Assembly: GCA_022448645.1 (NCBI GenBank)
Contig: JAKVBZ010000003.1
Coordinates: 84,389 to 148,388 of the forward strand
Source: Pirellulaceae bacterium
GTDB taxonomy: Bacteria > Planctomycetota > Planctomycetia > Pirellulales > Pirellulaceae
DNA length: 64,000 nt
Reading direction: 5' to 3'
Position 1 is the first letter of the stretch. Each line of letters opens with the position of its first letter. Below the pieces are notes generated by a model. It did no database searches and had not been told where the DNA came from. It was given only the letters and a program-made list of their open reading frames with translations. The position numbers were made by a program, and so were the translations under genes. Positions 1 to 8,306 of the stretch are shown piece after piece.

Positions 1-44
1 ACTGACGGCGTCAAAAAGTTGTAGCTTAGATGGTTCGGATATAT

Positions 45-58
45 AGGGCATTCGCCCT
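45..58 (-). terminator. weak hairpin after the SelW-like gene
   Basis: A 5-bp stem (AGGGC/GCCCT) with a 4-base loop lies just beyond the stop codon of the SelW-like gene on the minus strand, followed by an A/T-rich stretch. It could end the msrB-selW transcript. There is no true T-run, so this is only a weak candidate. Confidence 0.3.
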
Positions 59-64
59 GAGCCC

Positions 65-349
65 TCAGGATGGGAGATCGATGTGTCCCAAATCATGCCC
101 GGGTGCGATACAGTCACGGACACGTTGTTTCAACAGTTTCACATCGGGGAACCCGCCATCGGTAGCTCGAGACCAGACCAACTTATTGCCAACACGAATC
201 TCGTAGACACCACTGTCTCCCGGTACGAGGGCTACCTCGCCGAGTTCAGCTGCGAAAGTACTCAGCAACTCTTGAGCCATCCAAGCCGCTCGTAAAAGCC
301 AGCGGCATTGAGTGCAGTAAACGATCTCGACGCGTGGTGCGTGCGACAT
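65..349 (-). CDS. SelT/SelW/SelH-family (Rdx) thioredoxin-fold protein
   Basis: A 94-residue protein of the SelW-like Rdx family, small thioredoxin-fold redox proteins. The N-terminus places a CxxC motif (C12-T-Q-C15) directly after a beta strand, as in SelW. Here the usual selenocysteine position is an ordinary cysteine. A C-terminal segment FPDVKLLKQRVRD matches the family helix. The start codon directly abuts the msrB stop codon, so the two are almost certainly cotranscribed and translationally coupled. Partnership with MsrB suggests a thiol-redox or methionine-repair role; the actual substrate is unknown. Confidence 0.8.
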   Translation of the reverse strand: MSHAPRVEIVYCTQCRWLLRAAWMAQELLSTFAAELGEVALVPGDSGVYEIRVGNKLVWSRATDGGFPDVKLLKQRVRDCIAPGHDLGHIDLPS

Positions 350-775
350 CTAGTCTATGGTATCCAGTTTCAAGGCAGCAGAATTGATGCAGTACCGCAA
401 GCCGGTGGGCGCCGGGCCATCGGGAAACACATGGCCCAGGTGGGCGTCACATTGGCTACAAAGGACCTCGGTGCGTCGTGTGAACAACGAGTGATCATCC
501 TGTTCGGCGATATTTTTTGTTTGTGTTGGCTCAAAAAAGCTGGGCCAACCGGTCCCCGAGTCAAACTTTGTCTCAGAAGAAAATAGTTCGGTTTCACAGC
601 AAGCGCAACGGTAGACGCCCGAAGTTTTGCAGTCCCAGTATTCGCCTGTGAAGGCTCGTTCGGTCCCTTTCTTGCGCGTGATACGGAATTGCTCCGTCGT
701 TAACAATTCCTTCCACTCGCGATCATTTCGTCGCTTGGAATCTGTCGAATTGGGTAAATCTTGTTGCGAGGACAT
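350..775 (-). CDS. msrB: peptide-methionine (R)-S-oxide reductase MsrB
   Basis: A 141-residue enzyme that reduces methionine-R-sulfoxide in proteins. Two zinc-binding CxxC pairs are visible (CACC and CSQC). The family core GTGWPSF is present, and the catalytic cysteine lies in RYCINS (C129). There is no signal peptide, so it should act in the cytoplasm. Length is typical of single-domain MsrB. It is the first gene of a two-gene unit with the SelW-like protein, whose ATG follows the msrB stop with no gap. Confidence 0.95.
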   Translation of the reverse strand: MSSQQDLPNSTDSKRRNDREWKELLTTEQFRITRKKGTERAFTGEYWDCKTSGVYRCACCETELFSSETKFDSGTGWPSFFEPTQTKNIAEQDDHSLFTRRTEVLCSQCDAHLGHVFPDGPAPTGLRYCINSAALKLDTID

Positions 776-883
776 GTACTTGTCCCTCCTTTTGTTTTGC
801 TATTAGCGTATTCGCCGAACATCGGGCAGAAGAAGGCAACCGACAGTGTGGACGGAACGATCGTCACGGGGGATCGTGGCATA

Positions 884-2047
884 TCATTTGTCTTCCAAAG
901 TCGATCGTCGATCGCAATAGGCCAAGGTGAGCAGAACGTACCCGGTTACTAGATTGGTGTCGCCCTCGAACCAACGAGCATGTTCATTGATCCAAGTTCC
1001 GTCTTCACGCTGCCGAGACGCCAACTCTTTGGCCAATTCCAGCCGCCAATCGTGCTTGACTCCTTGGTCGTCAACAAAAACATCTTCGCCCAATGCGTCG
1101 AGTGCTTTGGCAAAGGTGTGGTAATAGTAGTATAGTCCCTGATTTCCCAAGCCCGGATTGGACTTCAGGTCATAGTGCAGTCGTATCCAATTCAGGGCAG
1201 CTTCAACACGAGGATCATCCGGCCCCACGCCAGCATAGAGCATGCTCTTTAAGCCGGCATAGGTCATCGATCCGTATCCGCGTAGTCCTCCATTCGGTGT
1301 CTTGTCCGCCTGACTTTTACCACCTGCAGCGATTGTGTAGTAAAAACTGCCGTCATTGATCTTGGACGCAAACTGAGAAGTGTTGTGTTCGGTTTCCAAG
1401 TTCTGACAGCGCGAGATAAACTTTAATGCACGTTGAATGGCTTGGCAGTCGTCATCGTTGCCGGCTGCGATCATGGCATCAACGAAAAAACTGGTATTGG
1501 ACAAGTCCGGTCGGCCATGTTTCCCATATCCAGCACCGCCGTACGACATGTCTGAGGACTCCGTGCCATTCTTTGGTCCCCACTGAATATCCTGAATAAA
1601 TTGCTGGGCTGCCAGAATGAATTCGTCGTAACGGCCATTCTGGTTGGCTTCTTGAAAACACAGGATTGCCAAACATGTTTCGTAGTTGCGATAAAGAGAA
1701 CCTGGTCGATAGATGCCTCCATCTGGCTGAACGAAATCCTCGAGCCAAGCCAGGCTGCGTTTCACTAGCGGATCTTCGACCGTCCGACCATTGCGGAGTA
1801 CGGCAGTAGTGACCAACGATGTCACGCCGGTACCCAACTGAGCGCTAAACGAACCGTCTTGGGCTTGGCCAGTCGTTCGCAATTGGTTAATCGCACGCGT
1901 GACAACCATTTCGACATTGGGCCGGCTGCCTTGTACGACTTCACCCGTGACTGGTGTTTGCCCTGTTAGCCACGTGGTGCATATGACCAGGTAAAAAGCG
2001 AATAAAACTGTGTGAGAAGAGAACTTCCAGCGGAGAAAAGGTGCCAT
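884..2047 (-). CDS. secreted prenyltransferase/squalene-oxidase repeat protein
   Basis: A 387-residue exported protein. Residues 1-30 form a signal peptide (hydrophobic stretch ending near WLTGQT). The rest is a series of alpha-alpha repeats with QW-like motifs such as QPDGGIY and REDGTWIN, the squalene-cyclase/prenyltransferase fold. Proteins of this type are frequent in planctomycetes and have no known catalytic role. I see no DxDD or DCTAE catalytic motif, so cyclase activity is unlikely. It is monocistronic, with msrB downstream on the same strand. Confidence 0.8.
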   Translation of the reverse strand: MAPFLRWKFSSHTVLFAFYLVICTTWLTGQTPVTGEVVQGSRPNVEMVVTRAINQLRTTGQAQDGSFSAQLGTGVTSLVTTAVLRNGRTVEDPLVKRSLAWLEDFVQPDGGIYRPGSLYRNYETCLAILCFQEANQNGRYDEFILAAQQFIQDIQWGPKNGTESSDMSYGGAGYGKHGRPDLSNTSFFVDAMIAAGNDDDCQAIQRALKFISRCQNLETEHNTSQFASKINDGSFYYTIAAGGKSQADKTPNGGLRGYGSMTYAGLKSMLYAGVGPDDPRVEAALNWIRLHYDLKSNPGLGNQGLYYYYHTFAKALDALGEDVFVDDQGVKHDWRLELAKELASRQREDGTWINEHARWFEGDTNLVTGYVLLTLAYCDRRSTLEDK

Positions 2048-2374
2048 CTTTCAGTTCCTTGTTAGAGCCGCATATCGTACGAGAAAGTATCACTATTGTA
2101 CGACATTGCCCGCGAAAGGAAAACGGAAAATGGCGTGCTCGATCATGCGGTCGAAGTGGTTTCATCCTGAAAGAAACCGACCCCTGCGATCCAGCGAACT
2201 GTGTCGTCCAGCGCCAACGATATGCTCTCCTCAAAATCCAGCCATGGAGCGGCTTCCATCACCTCCACCCAATCCACTGCCTCTTCGACGGCTATATCAT
2301 AGGACTTCCAAGATCCCACTCCTCCGTGGACGGCTGGAATCGCTTCTGGGCGGGGGGGATCCATGCCGATATCC

Positions 2375-2694
2375 TCAGGTGATGGACGTTCCGGTTTCGG
2401 TAACCGTTGTTTCAGTTTCAGCCACTGCTAGATCCCACAAGCCTCTTCTTTGTTCCTCGTGTTCCAGACAGTGACCAGGCTCGAGGTCCCTGGACAGGAG
2501 TGATAAGCATGCAAGAAAAATTCTTGCGTCAGATCCTTCATATCTTGAAAGTTGGCACCCCCCCTGGCGCAAAAAATGGATAACAGGGACTTGGTACTGC
2601 CGAACCAGCTCAGAAAAACTTTCTGCGCAACCGCGTTTGGGGTGCTTGACCATTCATGTCCCAATAAGTGAATATCAAGGGATGGACACAGCAA
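2375..2694 (-). pseudogene. frameshifted remnant of an ECF-type sigma factor
   Basis: On the minus strand one frame reads ESFSELVRQYQVPVIHFLRQ, like the start of sigma-70 region 2. An overlapping frame continues with DLTQEFFLHAYHS, the end of region 2 (consensus DAEDLTQEVFL). The two halves fit together only by changing frame near 2560. The second frame stops at about 2428, before any region 4. It is therefore a decayed gene or a sequence error. It overlaps the first codons of purH on the other strand. Confidence 0.6.
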
Positions 2695-4256
2695 CTCAAA
2701 AAAATGCCCTGATCAGCGTTAGTGACAAGTCGGGATTGGCCCGTTTTGCGCAAGGCTTGGTGGATGTCGGATACACCATTTATAGCACGGGAGGGACTCG
2801 GCGACACCTGGAAGAAGCAGGCATCTCTGTCGTTGATGTAGCTACCTACACCGGATTTCCGGAAATGATGGACGGCCGCGTCAAGACTTTGCATCCCAGA
2901 GTATTCGCTGGGATCCTATGTCGGCATGACCGTGATGACGATTTGGCGGCACTTACGGAACACGACATTCGTCAGTTCAACCTAGTAGTTGTGAACCTTT
3001 ACCCTTTCGAGGCCACCGTGGCACGTGAAGGTGTTACGCTGGCCGAAGCGATTGAACAGATCGACATTGGCGGTCCGAGTTTAGTCCGCGCTGCGGCCAA
3101 AAACCATGCTTACGTGACGATTGCCACAGATCCGGCTCAGTATGATACGATTCTATCAGAGTTGCGTGAGTCAGGCTCGGTTTCGCCAGTGCTCCGACAA
3201 CGGCTTACAGTCGAGGCGTTTTCTCATACGTCTGAGTACGATCACGCCATCACTGCTTACCTGAGCCAGCAAAAAACGGATGCTTCTGGCGGCGCGTCAC
3301 AAACATTGAACCTAAGATTCCAGCACCAAGCAGATCTTCGATATGGTGAGAATCCACATCAGGCAGCTGCCTTGTACGTGGATTCCCACGCCGCAGGTTC
3401 CACCCTGGTTTCCGCACAGCAGTTGAATGGGAAAGAGTTGTCCTATAACAACCTGCTAGACTTGGATAGCGCCTGGAACATGGCCCGCTCGCTGGACGAC
3501 CCCGCAGCGGTTGTCATCAAACACAATAATCCCTGCGGAGCCGCTTGTTCATCGTCACTAGCGGAAGCAACCAAAGCTGCCATGGCCGGAGATCCCTTAA
3601 GCGCTTTCGGATCCATTCTGGGAATGAATCGTAAGGTGGATGCGGCAACAGCCGAAGTCTTGGCGGAACCCGGACTGTTCGTCGAAGCCATCATTGCGCC
3701 GGAATTCGATTCCGCCGCGTTCGAGATCCTCACTACGAAACCGAAATGGAAGAACAACGTACGTTTGTTGCAGATTGGTACGGCGACTGGCGCAGCTGTA
3801 TCTAAGGATTGGCGACGTATCGACGGTGGGTTGTTGGTGCAGGACACAGATTTGGGTGACGATTCTGAGAACGACTGGAAAGCTCCCACGGGGTTACAAC
3901 CTACCGACGAACAAATGCATGAATTGCGATTTGCCTGGCACATGGTTCGATACGTTAAATCGAACGCGATCGTTCTGTCTAAGGGGCGATCACTAGTCGG
4001 CGTGGGTGCAGGACAGACCAGTCGAGTAGACGCCGTAGAGATCTCCATACGAAAAGCTGCCGAGCGAGCCGCCGGTGCGGTGTTGGCATCGGACGCGTTC
4101 TTTCCATTTCCTGATTCCATCCATGAAGCGGCCGAAGCAGGAATTGTGGCAATCATTCAGCCGGGTGGCTCCAAACGGGATGAGGAAGTGATCGAGGCGT
4201 GTAACCAGCGAGAAATCCCGATGATCTTTACGGGGCGACGGCATTTTCGGCACTAA
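2682..4256 (+). CDS. purH: bifunctional AICAR formyltransferase/IMP cyclohydrolase
   Basis: Catalyses the last two steps of de novo IMP synthesis. The IMP cyclohydrolase domain occupies roughly residues 1-200 (SVSDKSGL, GFPEMMDGRVKTLHP). The AICAR transformylase domain follows, with the catalytic KHNNPCG motif at about residue 280. The 524-residue product is close to the usual 510-530. An in-frame ATG at 2637 would add 15 residues unrelated to the family; ATG 2682 gives the expected N-terminus. The stop lies 5 bases before trpC, so the two are cotranscribed. Confidence 0.96.
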   Translation: MDTATQKNALISVSDKSGLARFAQGLVDVGYTIYSTGGTRRHLEEAGISVVDVATYTGFPEMMDGRVKTLHPRVFAGILCRHDRDDDLAALTEHDIRQFNLVVVNLYPFEATVAREGVTLAEAIEQIDIGGPSLVRAAAKNHAYVTIATDPAQYDTILSELRESGSVSPVLRQRLTVEAFSHTSEYDHAITAYLSQQKTDASGGASQTLNLRFQHQADLRYGENPHQAAALYVDSHAAGSTLVSAQQLNGKELSYNNLLDLDSAWNMARSLDDPAAVVIKHNNPCGAACSSSLAEATKAAMAGDPLSAFGSILGMNRKVDAATAEVLAEPGLFVEAIIAPEFDSAAFEILTTKPKWKNNVRLLQIGTATGAAVSKDWRRIDGGLLVQDTDLGDDSENDWKAPTGLQPTDEQMHELRFAWHMVRYVKSNAIVLSKGRSLVGVGAGQTSRVDAVEISIRKAAERAAGAVLASDAFFPFPDSIHEAAEAGIVAIIQPGGSKRDEEVIEACNQREIPMIFTGRRHFRH

Positions 4257-4261
4257 CCCCC

Positions 4262-5047
4262 ATGGCAACCATACTGGACGAAATCGTCGCCACGAAGCGA
4301 CAGGAAATTATCGCCGCACAACAGCGGGTTCCTTGGGAACAACTGCGCGCAGCGGTGGAACAAGCACCGCAGCCGCGCGATTTTTTGGGGGCCCTGGCCG
4401 TCCCCGGCAAGATCCAGCTTATTGCAGAGATTAAACGGGCCAGTCCTTCCGCCGGCCTCATCCGTTCAGACTTTGACGCGGTTTCTATCGCCAACACCTA
4501 CGTCACTCACGGGGCTGCCTGCATCAGCGTCCTCACGGATGAATCTTATTTTCAAGGCAAACTCGAATACCTTACTGCAGTACGGAACGTCGCACCGATT
4601 CCCATTCTGCGTAAAGACTTTCTCTTGGACAGTTATCAGCTATGGGAAGCTCGAGCCGCAGGCGCCGATGCGGTCTTGCTAATCGCAGAATGCCTGGACG
4701 ATTGCCACTTGCGTAAACTGCACAACGAAGCCATCGATTTAGGGATGACACCCCTGGTAGAGTTCTACGAACCGGACAATCTTTCCAGAGTTTTAGATGC
4801 AGGTGCTACGTTAATTGGTGTTAATAACCGCGACCTGCGCACCTTCCAAACCGACCTCAACCACACCTTGCGCATGCGCGACAAGATCCCGGACGATTGC
4901 CTATTGGTTGGCGAGAGTGGAATCCGCACATCGGCCGATGTCAAAAAACTTCAAGACGCTGGAGTCAATGCGATTTTGGTGGGAGAAAGCCTGATGTCAC
5001 AAGACGACATCGGTGTGGCGGTCGATACACTGATGGGCCCAACCTAG
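4262..5047 (+). CDS. trpC: indole-3-glycerol-phosphate synthase
   Basis: A 261-residue (beta/alpha)8 enzyme of tryptophan synthesis that converts CdRP to indole-3-glycerol phosphate. Family motifs are present: KRASPSAGLI, LRKDFLLDSYQ (catalytic Lys), VNNRDLRTF and VGESGI. It follows purH by 5 bases and no other trp gene is nearby, so tryptophan genes are dispersed here and trpC is expressed with a purine gene. Confidence 0.96.
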   Translation: MATILDEIVATKRQEIIAAQQRVPWEQLRAAVEQAPQPRDFLGALAVPGKIQLIAEIKRASPSAGLIRSDFDAVSIANTYVTHGAACISVLTDESYFQGKLEYLTAVRNVAPIPILRKDFLLDSYQLWEARAAGADAVLLIAECLDDCHLRKLHNEAIDLGMTPLVEFYEPDNLSRVLDAGATLIGVNNRDLRTFQTDLNHTLRMRDKIPDDCLLVGESGIRTSADVKKLQDAGVNAILVGESLMSQDDIGVAVDTLMGPT

Positions 5048-5216
5048 TGTGAATGTTTCGCCTGGGATGTGTGAGGAAGACTTTGCCACCAGCTACAGAA
5101 ACGATGACCCCTGAAATTGGCGCCGTGCCTTGCAGCACATTGTCGTAAAGTCTTGGCGAACGTAAGAAATGTGGGTTGTTCAGATTCACTCACATCTATC
5201 GTACTACACGCAATGT

Positions 5217-5474
5217 TCAGCGGAACTTCCACTGTGTGTAGTTCTCCCGCCAACCGTGGGTTTTGACCTTTTGCTGACGCGGTCCTGCGCCAAACCACCC
5301 GTAGGCATAACTTGTTGGTGAGACATAGTGTGGCCTGTTTGGACGGTAGCCTTGCTGGCAACCATGATGATTCCTAGTTGCTGGCGAACGAAGAATCCAA
5401 TAAGTGGGTCTGGCCGCCAAAGCTTGTCCACTAAGGCAAAAAGTCAGAACGGTCACCAGGGCGTACTGTTTCAT
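5217..5474 (-). CDS. small secreted planctomycete protein with YGWFGA motif
   Basis: An 85-residue product starting at the ATG at 5474; a longer in-frame start would put 24 charged residues before a clear signal peptide. Residues 1-20 (KQYALVTVLTFCLSGQALA) form the signal peptide. The mature part is rich in Tyr, Arg and Pro with AYGWFGA and a C-terminal WRENYTQWKFR. I recall similar short YGWFG-type proteins as common in Pirellulaceae. Function unknown. It converges on trpC. Confidence 0.6.
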   Translation of the reverse strand: MKQYALVTVLTFCLSGQALAARPTYWILRSPATRNHHGCQQGYRPNRPHYVSPTSYAYGWFGAGPRQQKVKTHGWRENYTQWKFR

Positions 5475-5783
5475 GCGTCGTCTGTCCCGTTCCCAGGTTG
5501 ATGCGCGAATGTGTGGAATCTGTAACAACCAAGTACCAAGCTCCACTAGTGATCGGTTGCAGATCGTCGTTTCGCTACATCTCTCCTCTAGGTTTCCCGA
5601 AATTGGTAGTAGTTTTAACTGGCAACTGTGTCGACATGGGATGGCCTGCTAAGATAGACAAGGAGGGGGGGTGTCGTTCCCTGGAGATTGGCGGTTGTTG
5701 AGATCTGTCATCGCCTTCAAGATGTTTCCAGGTGAACTGCCTGCCGAAAATATGCCAGCAGCGTTTTGGTGTAGGAACTTTCC
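5475..5783. other. intergenic region, nothing recognised
   Basis: A 309-base divergent spacer between the small secreted protein and the zinc-ribbon protein. It must hold both promoters, but no convincing promoter, RNA or repeat stands out. Short overlapping reading frames here do not look like protein. Confidence 0.5.
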
Positions 5784-6278
5784 ATGACGGCGATGAAGCT
5801 CCGCTGCCGCACGTGTAAGCAACCGTTTGCTCCCAGTCTGGATGAGTGTCGGTTGGGACGTGCGCAGTGTCCCCATTGCGCCAGTGTGGCAGGAATTCCG
5901 GTCTCTGGTGGGACCTTGCCGCCACCCATCGAAGTTGAGTTGCCACCCACATACACGTCGGAGGCGATGCCAGCAAGCGTTGAGGTGTGTCAAACGAATC
6001 GTTCTAACTTATCACCTTCTCACGCGATTCCCGTCGCACCTCCGCCGAATCAAGAAGTCGCGACATCGCATTCGAATATGATCGGTGAACAACCGTTAAT
6101 AGAAAGTGAACCGACAGAGCGAGAAACGCTTGGAAGATTTGACGTTACTACCCGGGCGCAGACGCTGGCTTGCGACAAAGAATCTCAACGACAATGGAAG
6201 AAAAACGTTGTGATCTGGGTGGTGTGCACGTTGATCTTAATAGTAGCGGTAGCGGTTTTGGTGCGGATCACGGGTTAG
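5784..6278 (+). CDS. zinc-ribbon protein with C-terminal membrane anchor
   Basis: A 164-residue protein of unknown function. Two Cys pairs at the N-terminus (CRTC at about residues 8-11 and CPHC at about 30-33) form a putative zinc ribbon. A long Pro/Ser/Glu-rich low-complexity linker follows, then one C-terminal transmembrane helix (VIWVVCTLILIVAVAVLV). The ribbon should face the cytoplasm. The layout resembles the protein at 36540-38039, which also has a zinc ribbon, acidic linker and membrane helix. Confidence 0.65.
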   Translation: MTAMKLRCRTCKQPFAPSLDECRLGRAQCPHCASVAGIPVSGGTLPPPIEVELPPTYTSEAMPASVEVCQTNRSNLSPSHAIPVAPPPNQEVATSHSNMIGEQPLIESEPTERETLGRFDVTTRAQTLACDKESQRQWKKNVVIWVVCTLILIVAVAVLVRITG

Positions 6279-6468
6279 TAGGATCAACTGCCGGGATGCC
6301 GCGATATTGGCCTGATGCTATTCATTTTGAAAACGAACTTTGGTTTTACGCAGCAGGTCGGCGCAAGCCGGCCCGCTTTGTACGAGGATGATGGGCTTAT
6401 CGTAGAATGCCGAACGGCTTGCGCTGTACCGTGCCGCAAAAAGAGCGAAGTCAAATTTGGCCACGAAA

Positions 6469-7350
6469 TCACAGTCCCATTTCGGTAGCCAGATTGTAAA
6501 TTTCTTCGGCGTCGAGTACTAAGCTGTTATTATCAAACAGACGCCTTATGGCAGCCTTGTGGATTTTCATTTTGATGCCTCCGACTCCAATGGCACCGTA
6601 GCAGGAAATACCGTAACGCTCGACCGCTCGGTCGATTACTTCAATACCCTCGATTCCCGAGGGCGGCACGGCATTTAAATCAATGGCCACTTGTAGGTCC
6701 TTGGATGCTTGCAGCAAATCCTCGGAAAGCAATTGTACTCCTGCAGCTCCAGCGGCAATTACGATTTCGGCAGCTTCCATGGCAGCCGAGGTTTCGGTTG
6801 GCGTCGAGGTTGCATGGGGCGTCAAATTTGCATCGGGTACATGCTGCTGGATTTGCTTACAAACCGCGGCCGCCCGTTCGACGGTTCGTGATCCGACTCG
6901 GACACAGGCACCCTCCCTTGCCAGCAGAAGTGCAGCGCGACGGCCAACAGGCCCCGTTCCAGCGAGCACGACAGCGTTCGTGCGATCTAACGGACACTCC
7001 TTTGCCGCCACCCGAACCGCAGCGGCAGCAGTCGTGTTGGATCCGTTTGAATCCAGCATGACCGAGACCCGCATGGGGCCAAAGAACGAGCTGACTGCGG
7101 CTTGCAGGAGTGCTTCTCCTTGAGCCACATCCGAGCCCCCAATAAAGATGGCCGTATTGTGTAAATCCTCAGGACCTCGTGTAAAAATCGCGCCATGAAC
7201 CAAACTTTGGACTTGGTCGGGCGAGACGCTGGCATGCCGCAGTAGAGTCTCTGTACCGGCGTCGACGGCGACCACCGAGTCAAAAACACTAACTTGGGAA
7301 TCTGGGTCGAGTTGTAGGAGGATCCGCTGTTTTGAATCGGAACCGTTCAC
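6469..7350 (-). CDS. mtdB: methylene-tetrahydromethanopterin dehydrogenase (NAD(P))
   Basis: A 293-residue enzyme matching the MtdB family, which oxidises methylene-H4MPT to methenyl-H4MPT in the bacterial H4MPT pathway of formaldehyde oxidation. An N-terminal catalytic domain (AIFIGGSDVAQGE) is followed by a Rossmann NAD(P) motif GTGPVG at residues 131-136 and VRVGSRT after beta 2. It lies 209 bases downstream of fae on the same strand, so a common transcript is plausible. The start at 7350 gives a normal family length. Confidence 0.88.
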   Translation of the reverse strand: MNGSDSKQRILLQLDPDSQVSVFDSVVAVDAGTETLLRHASVSPDQVQSLVHGAIFTRGPEDLHNTAIFIGGSDVAQGEALLQAAVSSFFGPMRVSVMLDSNGSNTTAAAAVRVAAKECPLDRTNAVVLAGTGPVGRRAALLLAREGACVRVGSRTVERAAAVCKQIQQHVPDANLTPHATSTPTETSAAMEAAEIVIAAGAAGVQLLSEDLLQASKDLQVAIDLNAVPPSGIEGIEVIDRAVERYGISCYGAIGVGGIKMKIHKAAIRRLFDNNSLVLDAEEIYNLATEMGL

Positions 7351-7559
7351 GGGACTCGTTGCCGTTCGTTGTGATGCGTTAGGGATATTGACCGGCCTCC
7401 CAGAGCTGGCGGAGCTTTTGGTAGCGCGCTTTTGCGCTTGCTCCGCCGCACTGGATCAGCACCTAGACGGCAATCGTCACACGATCGACCGTCAACAATC
7501 TATCGTTGCGCCATCTATCGTTATGGGCTGGACGAAGATGCAACAAGATTCAGACCTCG

Positions 7560-8057
7560 TTAGAATCCGCGGAACGGATGAGCAGCTGAATCTTTACCCG
7601 CGATCATTTCTTCTGCGGACGGTTTGTGTCCCATCGCATTGACGATCGCTTCTTTCGTGGCTTGATAATTGTAGTCGTAGATTTTCTTGTCGTCTTCTGC
7701 CGCCTTGTGGATGAAAACGCCACAAACGATCACCAGGTCTTCACACTGGTCTTGTGGAATATCGCCGTCAGCAACCGAATCAGCGACGGCTTTCGCGACA
7801 GCCGCTTGTGCGGGGCCAAACATTTGCACCGCTTGCTTGAGGTTTTCCATCGTAAATTTCGTAATCATGACGGTAGAAGGTTTTACGGCCAGATTCGGTT
7901 CCAAGACTGCCAGTAGATTGGTATGTCCCTTGCTTTGACGAGCCAAGGCGTTGGCGAATGCGATACCTACTGGGCCGTCCTTACTGCCGATCATCAAATC
8001 GATGTGTGCAATTTCATTACCGTCACCTACCAGAGCTTCACCAACAAACATAGACAT
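7560..8057 (-). CDS. fae: formaldehyde-activating enzyme
   Basis: A 165-residue cytoplasmic enzyme that condenses formaldehyde with H4MPT to methylene-H4MPT. The N-terminus FVGEALVGDGNEIAHIDL carries the catalytic histidine at residue 18 (His17 in mature numbering). The signatures GPVGIAFANAL and the C-terminal MGHKPSAEEMIAGKDSAAHPFRGF region are near full length. It is the first C1 gene on minus, followed by mtdB, and is divergent from the ATP-grasp gene at 8307. Confidence 0.95.
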   Translation of the reverse strand: MSMFVGEALVGDGNEIAHIDLMIGSKDGPVGIAFANALARQSKGHTNLLAVLEPNLAVKPSTVMITKFTMENLKQAVQMFGPAQAAVAKAVADSVADGDIPQDQCEDLVIVCGVFIHKAAEDDKKIYDYNYQATKEAIVNAMGHKPSAEEMIAGKDSAAHPFRGF

Positions 8058-8306
8058 TTCAATTCTCTCCGTAATCCGAAGGACACAGCATTAAAGACCG
8101 ATTCGCAAATCGATTACCAGCTCGGTCATCACTACTCAATTAGCGAATCACGATGAACACTTCCCGTACCGAAGGCGGGAATAAGAAACTCCCGTTGGCA
8201 CAAGGATGAGCGGGTACCGCACCCGAGCGTAAAAGCCTAAACTCTAGCAAACCAAGCGTTTAATACAAGGACCCTTGGTTCGTCGAGGCGACGAGAAAAC
8301 GAACAA
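8058..8306. promoter_or_regulatory. divergent promoter region of fae and the ATP-grasp gene
   Basis: A 249-base spacer between two outward-facing C1 genes. It must contain promoters for both, which would allow joint control, but I cannot assign -35/-10 boxes or an operator with confidence. Confidence 0.4.

Noticed and set aside
2143..2364. Minus-strand 73-codon frame next to the sigma remnant
   Set aside because: The peptide is acidic and Trp/Val-rich and might be real, but it matches no sigma region and no family I know. It may be part of the same decayed locus; support is too weak to call.
3443..4156. Long minus-strand open frame of 237 codons inside purH
   Set aside because: It lies wholly antisense to a clear purH gene, and the peptide is Ser/Ala-rich with no domain pattern. 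It is a shadow of the coding strand.
5115..5135. Sigma-54-like sequence after trpC
   Set aside because: GG and GC are 11 instead of 10 bases apart, and no gene starts downstream in that direction.
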